DNA of 64,000 nt from JBFMDN01 sp040753915 (GTDB taxonomy: Bacteria; Desulfobacterota; Desulfomonilia; Desulfomonilales; Desulfomonilaceae). The stretch is from the NCBI GenBank assembly GCA_040753915.1, contig JBFMDN010000020.1, positions 1 through 64,000 on the forward strand, read 5' to 3'. Position 1 is the stretch's first letter. Every line of letters starts with the position of its first letter. Positions 35,842 through 43,398 of this stretch are shown in pieces. The position numbers and the translations under genes were made by a program. Under the pieces are notes generated by a model, which had not been told where the DNA came from, did no database searches, and was given only the letters and a program-made list of their open reading frames with translations.

Positions 35842-35861
35842 TCATGAGAATTATCTCATGA
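35842..35861. promoter_or_regulatory. Inverted repeat TCATGAGA-N4-TCTCATGA
   Basis: Perfect 8-bp arms around ATTA, in the 310-bp region between the divergent ABC operon and the TPR gene. It is about 40 bp upstream of the ABC operon -35 box. Position and symmetry suit a dimeric regulator acting on one or both genes. The regulator is unknown. Confidence 0.5.
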
Positions 35862-36046
35862 TTATCTAATATTACACTCAAAAACTCCTTTCGTGTCTTC
35901 TTCCAACGGATTACTTGTCTGAATTACGATGGCAAGAGACAATCTTAACGTTGACCGGCAATGCAGCCCATGGTAGAGTCCTGCCGAGTGCTGCGGCAGG
36001 ACTGAGCCGTGCAGCCGAGGCTCGAGAAAACACGAGGGTCGATCGC

Positions 36047-37471
36047 ATGGAAAGCAAGATCGAAAATCGCGGTTTGGCTCATCTTGTCATCCTCTTGCTA
36101 TGCATTGGGCTATCCTGGAGTACCACCCAGATGGCCGGAGCGGGCGTAGAAAATGAGATTCAGGCCGAGAACGCCTTTTTCAGAGGCAGTCACCTGCTTT
36201 CTCAGGAAAAGATGGATCAGGCCATATCAGTCCTCGAAACCGCCGTCAAACTGGACCCCTCTAACCCCAAGTATAAGGAAGTTCTGGCAGTTGCATACAA
36301 CAACTTCGGCTTGAAACTGACCCGGGAGGGAAAAATCTCCCAGGGGCTGCGCTCCCTGAGCAAGGCCGCTGCATTGGCTTCCGACGACAAAGAGATTCGC
36401 GCTAACTTCGTCCAGGCTACTCTCCAGGCTGCTGCAGCGCCATCGGAAAAAATCAACATCGAGGACAGAATTGGTTTTCTCAAACACTTACTGGAGATCG
36501 AGCCGGACAACCAGGCCGCTCGGAAGGCTCTGGCGGCTCTTCTCAACAATTACGGGGTAGTCAAGGGACGAGGCGGAGTGGGTGAAGAGGAGATAGCCCA
36601 ATTGGAGCGAGCTCTCTCGCTTGACCCGAACAACGACAAGATCAAGGCAAACCTCGGGACAGCGTATTACAATCTTGCTCTCACCAAAGGGAAAGCAGGA
36701 GAGTTTGACGAGGAGAGCACGCTCCTCAAAAAGGCTCTCACGTTCGCACCAAAGGACGCGACCATAACGGCAGCCCTCGCGAAATCCCTGTCAAATCTCG
36801 CTGTGGCCAAAGGGAAAAAGGGGGATACCGCGAGTCAGATCGCTCTCCTCAAAGAATCGCTCACTCTGAATTCCGAGGACCAGATCACGAAAAAGAACCT
36901 TGCGGCCGCGTACAATAATCTTGCCGTTTCCGAGGCAGCGCATCTGAACATTGCGGAACGAATCGCGGCACTGGAAGAGTCGCTCAAGCTTGAACCGAAC
37001 AACAAGGCTACGGTGAGAAATCTGGGGAATCTCCTCGCCAAGGAGGCGGTCAGGGAGGCCAAGAGCGGGTCCAGCGGCAAAGCGATGAGCCTGCTGGAGC
37101 GGGCAGCGAAGCTGGATCCTCAGAACCAAGTGGTAATGAACAACCTGGCTGCAGTATATCACAATGAAGCACTGAGAAGCGGCGAGAAAGGGGATCATAA
37201 AGAAGAGATCCGCTTGCTGAAGAAGGCCATCGAGGCGGCGCCCTCCAATGCCACGATCAAAGCGGATCTTGCCATGGCATACAATGACCAGGCAGTTGTT
37301 CTCGGCAAGAAAGGGGACCCGGAGAAAGAGATTGCCCTCCTCTCCAAAGCCGCAAAGCTGGACCCGGAAAATGAAGTGATTCGCGAGAATCTTGCACGCG
37401 CGAAAAAGAACGCTGCTGCGAAGACTCAGAAGAAGGGAAGTCATGCAGGGAAAAAGAGCAACGAAGGATGA
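36047..37471 (+). CDS. Exported TPR protein with exact 41-residue repeats
   Basis: A 474-residue protein. Residues 1-35 are a signal peptide or N-terminal membrane anchor (hydrophobic LVILLLCIGLSW). From residue 59 to about 457 it consists of ten consecutive units of exactly 41 residues with no insertion or deletion, starting at 59, 100, 141, 182, 223, 264, 305, 346, 387 and 428 (the last shortened to about 30). Each unit reads like a TPR: I-LLxKALxLDPxNxxIxxNLAxAYxNxA, followed by a Gly/Lys-rich turn (KGKKGD). Ordinary TPRs are 34 residues, so a lengthened loop is likely. The tail is basic (KKGSHAGKKSNEG). A scaffold role in the periplasm or at the membrane is probable. ATG 36047 has GAGGG upstream. 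Confidence 0.85.
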   Translation: MESKIENRGLAHLVILLLCIGLSWSTTQMAGAGVENEIQAENAFFRGSHLLSQEKMDQAISVLETAVKLDPSNPKYKEVLAVAYNNFGLKLTREGKISQGLRSLSKAAALASDDKEIRANFVQATLQAAAAPSEKINIEDRIGFLKHLLEIEPDNQAARKALAALLNNYGVVKGRGGVGEEEIAQLERALSLDPNNDKIKANLGTAYYNLALTKGKAGEFDEESTLLKKALTFAPKDATITAALAKSLSNLAVAKGKKGDTASQIALLKESLTLNSEDQITKKNLAAAYNNLAVSEAAHLNIAERIAALEESLKLEPNNKATVRNLGNLLAKEAVREAKSGSSGKAMSLLERAAKLDPQNQVVMNNLAAVYHNEALRSGEKGDHKEEIRLLKKAIEAAPSNATIKADLAMAYNDQAVVLGKKGDPEKEIALLSKAAKLDPENEVIRENLARAKKNAAAKTQKKGSHAGKKSNEG

Positions 37472-37635
37472 GCCCGAACCGGACGGAGCTTTGACGAGTA
37501 GACGCTCCGGCCGGTCTTATTGCTCGATTCGCGTAGTCAAGGGTTGGAAGGACGGAAGAAATCCGGATCGGACCGCGCGAGCACAGAAGTAGTCCCGGAA
37601 GTCATTGCTGCCCACTGAGCGGGCCAATCCTGGGA

Positions 37636-37664
37636 TTGACATCGGCGCAAACCGATACTAGAAT
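37636..37664 (+). promoter_or_regulatory. Sigma-70-type promoter with inverted repeat in the spacer
   Basis: -35 TTGACA (37636-37641), 17-bp spacer, -10 TAGAAT (37659-37664), about 40 bp before the primase-like gene. The spacer contains ATCGG-N6-CCGAT (37641-37656), symmetric and well placed to block polymerase if bound, so a repressor site is plausible. Confidence 0.6.
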
Positions 37665-37706
37665 TGACGACGAGCTAGTCTGCCACCAAGCCAACAGGGT
37701 TTCTCC

Positions 37707-38864
37707 ATGATCGCCAAATTTACCCGCAAGGACTTCCTCGAAGCCCTATTCGGCCAGTACTACAAAGAACACAGGGGATTCATACTGGTTAAGAGCTTCA
37801 GGCGGGGTGATCCCAAGATGAGCACCCGCTACTTTCCCAATGTGGAGATTCTTGCCAAAGAACATTACGGCGAAGAGCGCGATGTGTATTTCGGCGTCTG
37901 TCCGAGAGAGAGAATGAAGGCCGAGAAGGAGCACATTCACTATCTCGTGGCATTGTGGGCTGACCTAGACATAGGCTCCGAGGGTCATGAAGACAAGAAA
38001 GTCTACTTTGAAGGCCCTCAACAGGCTGCCAAGGCCATAAGAAGCTTTCCGCGCGCGCCGTCGATCATCGTGGAATCCGGAAGAGGCGCCCACCTGTACT
38101 GGCTCCTCAAGGACGTCCAAGAGGTGGGTGACCAGGAAAAAATTGAGAGATTGCTTAAGAACATCAGCGATCACCTTCAATGCGATACCGACCCAAACCT
38201 GGACACCGTGCTCAGGCTCCCTGAAACGGTTAACACGAAGATCTCGGGCAAGCCTGTTAATTGCGACGTCAAATTCATCAATCCGAATTTCCGGTATGCG
38301 CTGCAAGACTTCGAGAATCTCGGTCAGCGGGTCGTTACTCCGAGCCCCAAACCTGGCGTGAGCCCTCCGCCTCCTGTCTATACCAGGTCTCCCGACGATG
38401 TTCCCACATTCACCGAAGAGCCTGACGACATGCCTCGACAGCCGGGGATAGTGTCAAGCCAGACCGTGGAAGACAGCCTCGTCCTGGACGAGACGATCAT
38501 AGATGAGCTCATTGATGACATATCGATGACGGGGAGCGTCGTGGCAGACCTGCCCACGACCGGGGTTGTGGAAAAGCGCCCGAAAGCGCATATGCCGCCA
38601 GAACCCGAGCCCTCGCACGTCAGTCCCCTGATGGCTTCTCCTTCCGCTGCGGTGACAGGACCTGTGGCCACAACTAGCAGCGTCTTGGACAGGCTCTCGT
38701 CCTCCCGCGCGGAGGTAGAAGTCTCTCTGTTGGGGACCCAGAAAATCATAAACGGGATCCTCATCTGGAGCGAAAACGGATTGATCGGAGTGGAATCGGG
38801 GGGCCATTCCTACACAATTCCGCTGTCAAGCATCTCCTTCATAAAGAGCGCTGCGCCGTACTGA
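37707..38864 (+). CDS. RepB/AEP-type primase-like protein with possible Sm-like tail
   Basis: A 385-residue protein. Residues 1-205 resemble the archaeo-eukaryotic primase (AEP) fold of RepB-type replication proteins: catalytic-type acidic pair D86/D88 in ALWADLDIG, a second motif ESGRGAHLYW with His129, and LDTVLRLPETVN with D166 and R170. Residues 210-335 are a disordered Pro/Ser/Thr-rich linker. The last 49 residues (VEVSLLGTQKIINGIL, then YTIPLSSISFIK) recall an Sm/Hfq-like small beta barrel (inference). No plasmid, phage, integrase or helicase partner is adjacent. It has its own promoter. It may be a chromosomal primase-polymerase or a repurposed nucleic-acid binder; activity is not shown. 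Confidence 0.75.
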   Translation: MIAKFTRKDFLEALFGQYYKEHRGFILVKSFRRGDPKMSTRYFPNVEILAKEHYGEERDVYFGVCPRERMKAEKEHIHYLVALWADLDIGSEGHEDKKVYFEGPQQAAKAIRSFPRAPSIIVESGRGAHLYWLLKDVQEVGDQEKIERLLKNISDHLQCDTDPNLDTVLRLPETVNTKISGKPVNCDVKFINPNFRYALQDFENLGQRVVTPSPKPGVSPPPPVYTRSPDDVPTFTEEPDDMPRQPGIVSSQTVEDSLVLDETIIDELIDDISMTGSVVADLPTTGVVEKRPKAHMPPEPEPSHVSPLMASPSAAVTGPVATTSSVLDRLSSSRAEVEVSLLGTQKIINGILIWSENGLIGVESGGHSYTIPLSSISFIKSAAPY

Positions 38865-38933
38865 AGCGCAGATTCACCCGTGAATCAAATCTGAAGCTCG
38901 TCGTGGGAGACGAACACAGGGGGTAGCTCGGCA

Positions 38934-39557
38934 ATGCTGAATACCATTTGGCTCCTCTTGTTGGTTGTATCGGTTGTGGTAGCAGTGTGCACCGGCCATG
39001 TCAAAGAGGTCGTGGGTTCCGTGACGGAGAGCGCGACGGCCGCGTTCCGGCTGGCACTCGGTTTCACCGGCGTCATGGCGCTCTGGCTCGGGATCATGAG
39101 AATCGCCCAAGAGAGCGGTCTGGTAAATCGCATGACTTCACTGATCAGGCCTGTTATGGGGAGGCTTTTTCCTGGAATCCCGGAAGGCCATCCCGCCATG
39201 AGCAGCATGGCGATGAATATAGCTGCAAATATGTTCGGCCTGAACAATGCTGCTACCCCTTTGGGAATCCGGGCGATGGAGGATTTGGATACTCTTAACC
39301 GACGCAAGGGTACTGCCACAGACGCGATGTGCATGTTTCTGGCGATTAATACCTCGAGCGTTCAAATCGTTCCTGCAGGGGCCATAGCTCTGCTGGCTGC
39401 AGGGGGATCCTCCGATCCCACTGCCATAGTTTTCCCGGCCCTTGTGGCAACCTCGGTGTCCACAACTGTGGGTATTGTCTCAGCATACCTCTTTTCCAAG
39501 AGCGGTCGTTTCCGTGAGACCTGCAAGGGAGGTGGAGATCATGACAGGGCTCCCTGA
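38934..39557 (+). CDS. spmA: SpmA-like nucleoside-recognition (Gate) membrane protein
   Basis: A 207-residue membrane protein with about five hydrophobic segments (residues 4-22, 43-62, 88-112, 132-152 and 165-188). Motifs match SpmA-type proteins: GFTGVMALWLGIMRIAQESGL, MNIAANMFGLNNAATPLGIRAM and FLAINTSSVQIVPAGAIAL. In Bacillus SpmA/SpmB take part in spore core dehydration, but the family is widespread in non-sporulating bacteria where a transport role is presumed. Its last codons overlap the SpmB-like start by 17 bp, so the two are translationally coupled. AGGGGGTAG precedes the ATG. Confidence 0.85.
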   Translation: MLNTIWLLLLVVSVVVAVCTGHVKEVVGSVTESATAAFRLALGFTGVMALWLGIMRIAQESGLVNRMTSLIRPVMGRLFPGIPEGHPAMSSMAMNIAANMFGLNNAATPLGIRAMEDLDTLNRRKGTATDAMCMFLAINTSSVQIVPAGAIALLAAGGSSDPTAIVFPALVATSVSTTVGIVSAYLFSKSGRFRETCKGGGDHDRAP

Positions 39558-40083
39558 GCTATCATCCGCAGCGTCCAATGCCATTTTTCTCGCACTCCTC
39601 GTGGGGGTCCCTGTTCACGGATTTTTTTCAGGCGTCAAAGTGTACGAGGCTTTTGTGGAGGGGGCCAGGGAAGGCTTCCAGGTGGCAGTGAGGATCATCC
39701 CCTATCTCGTGGCTATTCTTGTGGCGGTAGGGATGTTCCGTGCGTCGGGGGCCATGGACCTGTTGGCAAACGCGTTGCCAAAGGCATTCGGGTCCCTCGG
39801 GTTGTCTCCGGACGTCATCAGCCTGGCACTCCTCCGTCCTCTGTCGGGCGGGGCTTCTCTCGGAATATTGGCCGAAATTGTTGGGCAGTATGGTCCTGAC
39901 TCATATCAGGCGAGGTTGGGTAGCATCATCGTGGGAAGCACGGAGACGACCCTGTACGTTGCTGCGGTCTATTTTGGAGCCGTGTCGGTGAGCAGAGCTC
40001 GTTACGCGATCCATGCGGGCCTCATTGCCGATGCAGCAGGCATCGCTGCAGCAGTAGTGGTGTGCTGGCTCTTCTTTGCTTGA
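39541..40083 (+). CDS. spmB: SpmB-like nucleoside-recognition (Gate) membrane protein
   Basis: A 180-residue membrane protein and partner of the SpmA-like protein upstream. Hydrophobic segments lie about 15-34, 52-75, 85-105 and 150-178. Conserved stretches are GVPVHGFFSGVKVYEAFVEGAREGF, IIPYLVAILVAVGMFRASGA, RPLSGGASLGILAEI and GSTETTLYVAAVYFGAV, as in SpmB. Together the pair forms a two-subunit membrane complex (family knowledge). The start at 39541 has GGAGGTGG directly upstream; longer in-frame starts lie inside spmA. Confidence 0.85.
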   Translation: MTGLPELSSAASNAIFLALLVGVPVHGFFSGVKVYEAFVEGAREGFQVAVRIIPYLVAILVAVGMFRASGAMDLLANALPKAFGSLGLSPDVISLALLRPLSGGASLGILAEIVGQYGPDSYQARLGSIIVGSTETTLYVAAVYFGAVSVSRARYAIHAGLIADAAGIAAAVVVCWLFFA

Positions 40084-40110
40084 GGCAGGAATCTGTGGCG
40101 AAACACGGGA

Positions 40111-40203
40111 TGGCGGAGAGAGAGGGATTCGAACCCTCGGTAGAGCTCAACACCCTACACTCGCTTAGCAGGCGAGCACCTTCAGCCGCTCGGTCATCTC
40201 TCC
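40111..40203 (-). tRNA. tRNA-Ser (anticodon GCT)
   Basis: A 93-nt tRNA with encoded CCA end (complement of 40111-40113). The acceptor arm GGAGAGA/TCTCTCC pairs fully. The D-arm, the anticodon arm CTCGC-CTGCTAA-GCGAG with GCT at 40167-40169, a long class II variable arm and the TψC arm with GGTTCGAATCC are all clear. The long variable arm and GCT identify serine (AGC/AGU codons). It lies between the spmB-like gene and the helicase. Confidence 0.97.
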
Positions 40204-40266
40204 GCACGCCTGACACTCCCAGATTATTGGTCCCCAGATCGGATGTCAAGTTCTTCATGATTCGCG

Positions 40267-42192
40267 TCAAAAGCGAAGGTAGCGGAAGTACTCCGTGGGA
40301 ACTTCCTCGAAGAAGCGTGAGAGCCGCACGGGCACGACTCCCATTCGCCTGTCAAAGAAGGTCTGCGGTGCAGTGACGACAAGATTATGCTTCGCTCGTG
40401 TTGTTGCCACGTACAGCAAGCGTCGCTCCTCCTCCAGATCTTCCGGAGATAGCAGCGATTGGGGCGTAGGGATCTTTCCTTCTGCTGCCCACAGGAGGAT
40501 TACCGTGTGCCATTCCAATCCTTTGGCGGAATGGATGGTGGACAGGACCACCCCGTTGCCGGAGGCCGCCATACCTGTGTCCTCCTGCTCGGGCGGTTCG
40601 AGAGCCATATCGCTCAGGAAGCGGTTCAGGCTCTTGTACGACGCGGTTATATTGGCCAGGTGGTCGAGGTCCCTCATTCTCTTGGGATAATTGTCATATC
40701 GCTCTTTGAGAAACGGGTAGTAATACTCAGTAATCCGTTCCACTTTCTCAGAAATGGGACCCCGGTGGTCGGTCAATTCCCTGATCAGGCCGAGCAGATC
40801 CTTCAGCCCCGAGTATTTTTTCGTCGCCGCCGTCAGGGGTCCGGTCGTGGCGTCGATCCCGTTCTCGGCGATTGTTGCAGCAAGGTTCGCGGCGGTCTTC
40901 AGGCCGATGCGCGGCAACAGCTTGAGTATACGCATCCAGCTCAATTGATCCTTGGGATTCTGGATTACTCGCAGGTGAGAGAGGACGTCCTTGATGTGGA
41001 TGCTTTCCAAAAACTTGAAGCCACCGTATTTGACGTACGGAACCTGATTGCGGGTAAGCTCCCCTTCCAGATCGAAGGAATGGAACCCCGCCCTGAAGAG
41101 TACCGCAATCTCGTTGAGCTTTACTCCGTGCTCGTACAGCTCTTCTATGCATTTCAGCACGAATCGACTTTGATCGCGCTCGGTTGCGGGCCGCACTACA
41201 AGCGGGAGAGGCCCTTCTGCCCCCTGGGAGAAAAGACGTTTGGGATATCCGATGGTGGCTCCCTGGATGAGTGAGTTGGTAACCTTGAGAATCTGCGGAG
41301 TGCTGCGGTAATTCTCTTCGAGCTTGATGATACGGGTCCCGGGAAAGAGATCGGGAAATTCGAGAATGTTTGCAAAATCGGCGCCTCTAAAGCTGTAAAT
41401 GCTTTGGGAGTCGTCACCTACAACCATGACGTTGTCGTGCTGAGAGGCCAGTAGGCGCACCATTTGGGCCTGCAACCGGTTCGTGTCTTGGTACTCGTCC
41501 ACCAGGATGTGCTGCCACTGATCGGAAATCTTGGTTCTGACGAGCTCGTTCTCTTCGAGCAGCCGAATGGCGTTCACGAGGAGGTCGTCATAATCCATGA
41601 GATTGCAGGTTCTCTTGTGCTCACGATAAAGAGCCAGCACGCGCTCTATCTCCCTAGCATATCCCAGAAAATGGGGATGCCTTTTCTCGAGGACATCAGC
41701 AACCGAGCCGGCTCCTCCTACGGACCGGCTCATCACTTCCGCAATGGTTCTGCTCTTGGGGAAGCCCTTCGCGTCTTCGAGTGGGGGATCGAGATTGGCT
41801 TTGGCATGGTCGAGCGCGTCAAAGGTGTCCGCCTGATCCATGATTGCGAAGCCGGGTTCGTATCCGATCAGGGCTGAATATTTGCGCAAGAGGAGGTTTC
41901 CGATCGAGTGGAACGTCCCCCCTGCCACGAGCGATGCCCTTGCGTCGAAGAGCTCCGCGGCGCGGGACAGCATTTCTTGCGAGGCCTTTCTCGTGAAGGT
42001 GAGCAGGAGGATGGACGATGGGTCTATACCGTGCTCCAGCAGCCAAGCCACGCGGTAGACAACGGTCCGGGTTTTTCCCGATCCTGCCCCTGCTATAACG
42101 AGGATAGGGCCCCCGGGTATGGAAACCGCTTCGGCCTGTCGAGGGTTGAGGTCTTCGAGATATCTGTGTTTTACTGCAGTGTGGGGTGTCAT
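40267..42192 (-). CDS. UvrD/Rep-family ATP-dependent DNA helicase
   Basis: A 641-residue superfamily 1A helicase. Motifs in order are LNPRQAEAV (Q), GAGSGKT (I), LLTFTRKAS (Ia), ILVDEYQDTN (II), VVGDDSQSIYSFRGA (III), LEENYRST (IV), STIHSAKGLEWHTV (V) and YVATTRAKHNLVV (VI). Length is slightly below E. coli UvrD (720) because of a short C-terminal tail. It unwinds 3'-5' in repair or replication restart; which paralogue (UvrD, Rep or PcrA) is not decided here. The ATG at 42192 is supported by GGCGGAG upstream. It diverges from the DUF2225 gene. Confidence 0.9.
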   Translation of the reverse strand: MTPHTAVKHRYLEDLNPRQAEAVSIPGGPILVIAGAGSGKTRTVVYRVAWLLEHGIDPSSILLLTFTRKASQEMLSRAAELFDARASLVAGGTFHSIGNLLLRKYSALIGYEPGFAIMDQADTFDALDHAKANLDPPLEDAKGFPKSRTIAEVMSRSVGGAGSVADVLEKRHPHFLGYAREIERVLALYREHKRTCNLMDYDDLLVNAIRLLEENELVRTKISDQWQHILVDEYQDTNRLQAQMVRLLASQHDNVMVVGDDSQSIYSFRGADFANILEFPDLFPGTRIIKLEENYRSTPQILKVTNSLIQGATIGYPKRLFSQGAEGPLPLVVRPATERDQSRFVLKCIEELYEHGVKLNEIAVLFRAGFHSFDLEGELTRNQVPYVKYGGFKFLESIHIKDVLSHLRVIQNPKDQLSWMRILKLLPRIGLKTAANLAATIAENGIDATTGPLTAATKKYSGLKDLLGLIRELTDHRGPISEKVERITEYYYPFLKERYDNYPKRMRDLDHLANITASYKSLNRFLSDMALEPPEQEDTGMAASGNGVVLSTIHSAKGLEWHTVILLWAAEGKIPTPQSLLSPEDLEEERRLLYVATTRAKHNLVVTAPQTFFDRRMGVVPVRLSRFFEEVPTEYFRYLRF

Positions 42193-42228
42193 GGGATCTC
42201 CGCCTGTAAGAGTAATCATTTTACCGGC

Positions 42229-42258
42229 TTTATGGGAAGAGAAAAAGCTCTCTGTCAA
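42229..42258 (-). promoter_or_regulatory. Sigma-70-type promoter of the helicase gene
   Basis: Minus strand: perfect -35 TTGACA (42253-42258), 18-bp spacer, -10 CATAAA (42229-42234). The leader is about 30 nt. It lies in the 165-bp divergent region shared with the DUF2225 gene. Confidence 0.5.
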
Positions 42259-42357
42259 GAAAAGCCTTGTTCAAAAGCGGGCGTTTGTGATATGCTGCGA
42301 GCATCGCTGAATTCGGGGGAGGTTTAATTCGGTGGAGAGAGTCTGAAGGAGGATTGT

Positions 42358-43167
42358 GTGAACAATTCAGCTCAGGTGCTCGCGTGCCCACTGTGCAGCA
42401 ATAACTTCTCACATGTCCGATACAATGGCTATAGAGATGCCGCGGTTTTCGGATATGGCTTGGATTTTCGGCTTGTTGCCCGGGATTGCAATCGCGCTAC
42501 CGACGTGGCCACTTGTCCGAATTGCCTATATTCAGCACGGGCTCACGAGTTTGGACATCATGTCCCGGGGCAAGTGAGGGATCTGGTTCACTCACGGGAC
42601 TATCAGAACATCTTTGCGCTGCATCCAGCGGACCAACATCAGGCCCAGAGCTGGGTGGCGCTGGTGTCAGTCCTCGACGCCAGGAGACTGAACCCTCGAG
42701 ACCTCGGAATCACCTGCCTGAAAGGGTCATGGGTAGCGAGAGAGTTGGGATGCCTGGACACGGAAGAAAAGCTCCTCAGTCTGGCCGACACCTATTTGGA
42801 CGATGCTTTGAGGCGCGGCCTGACAAAGGGAGATCCGGCAATGGTCATGTACCTTCTGGGAGAGATCAACAGGAGAGGACGAGAATTCCTCCGGGCAAAA
42901 GAGATGCTCACCTTTCTCGGAAACAATCCCCGTTACCGATACCCCGCCCTACTTTTAACCGTCCTCATCGAAGAAGAGGATCCAACCCCGTATTGGTCTC
43001 ATTATCCACCGGACCGGATGGAGCAGCACTCCCCGGTCTTTAAAGGCCTATTTCCCGCATTGCGAAGCATCCCACCACGAAAGACCCAATTCACCCCGGA
43101 CGAGCTTCGGGAGGAGTGCGAGCACCAGGCCGAACGTCCCGACGAGGACGATCGACGCACATTCTAG
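42358..43167 (+). CDS. DUF2225-family zinc-ribbon protein
   Basis: A 269-residue cytosolic protein. Two CxxC knuckles near the N-terminus (CPLC about residue 10 and CPNC about 53) probably bind one zinc. A helical, TPR-like C-terminal part follows (ELGCLDTEEKLLSLADTYLDDALRRG, VMYLLGEINRRGREFLRAKEML). This matches the DUF2225 family, whose function is unknown. GTG is the start codon; GAAGGAGG lies directly upstream. The C-terminal 30 residues are acidic and look disordered. Confidence 0.85.
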   Translation: MNNSAQVLACPLCSNNFSHVRYNGYRDAAVFGYGLDFRLVARDCNRATDVATCPNCLYSARAHEFGHHVPGQVRDLVHSRDYQNIFALHPADQHQAQSWVALVSVLDARRLNPRDLGITCLKGSWVARELGCLDTEEKLLSLADTYLDDALRRGLTKGDPAMVMYLLGEINRRGREFLRAKEMLTFLGNNPRYRYPALLLTVLIEEEDPTPYWSHYPPDRMEQHSPVFKGLFPALRSIPPRKTQFTPDELREECEHQAERPDEDDRRTF

Positions 43168-43205
43168 ATCGCCACAATTTCACCATACGGAACCAGATAA
43201 TCTCA

Positions 43206-43240
43206 GCGTGAGCCACCCTCGTCCTGGGGTAGGCTCACGC
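43206..43240. terminator. GC-rich hairpin, possible terminator of the DUF2225 gene
   Basis: The perfect 9-bp arms GCGTGAGCC/GGCTCACGC, extended by ACC/GGT, lie about 40 bp past the DUF2225 stop codon. No T-run follows, so termination efficiency is uncertain. Confidence 0.4.
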
Positions 43241-43321
43241 CCAACCGCTTCCAATGGGCCTTCTCGGTACACCGAGTCCTCTCGAGCGTACCGCAATACC
43301 TGCGGCCGGCGTTCGTAATAG

Positions 43322-43350
43322 TTGAAAAGGCGCGGCCAAGCTGCTATCCT
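43322..43350 (+). promoter_or_regulatory. Sigma-70-type promoter of gcdA
   Basis: -35 TTGAAA (43322-43327), 17-bp spacer, -10 TATCCT (43345-43350). The leader to the ATG at 43399 is about 40 nt. Confidence 0.5.
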
Positions 43351-43398
43351 TTTGTGTCCGAAATGCGCCACGTGCTGTAAGTATACGGAGGGATTGGG

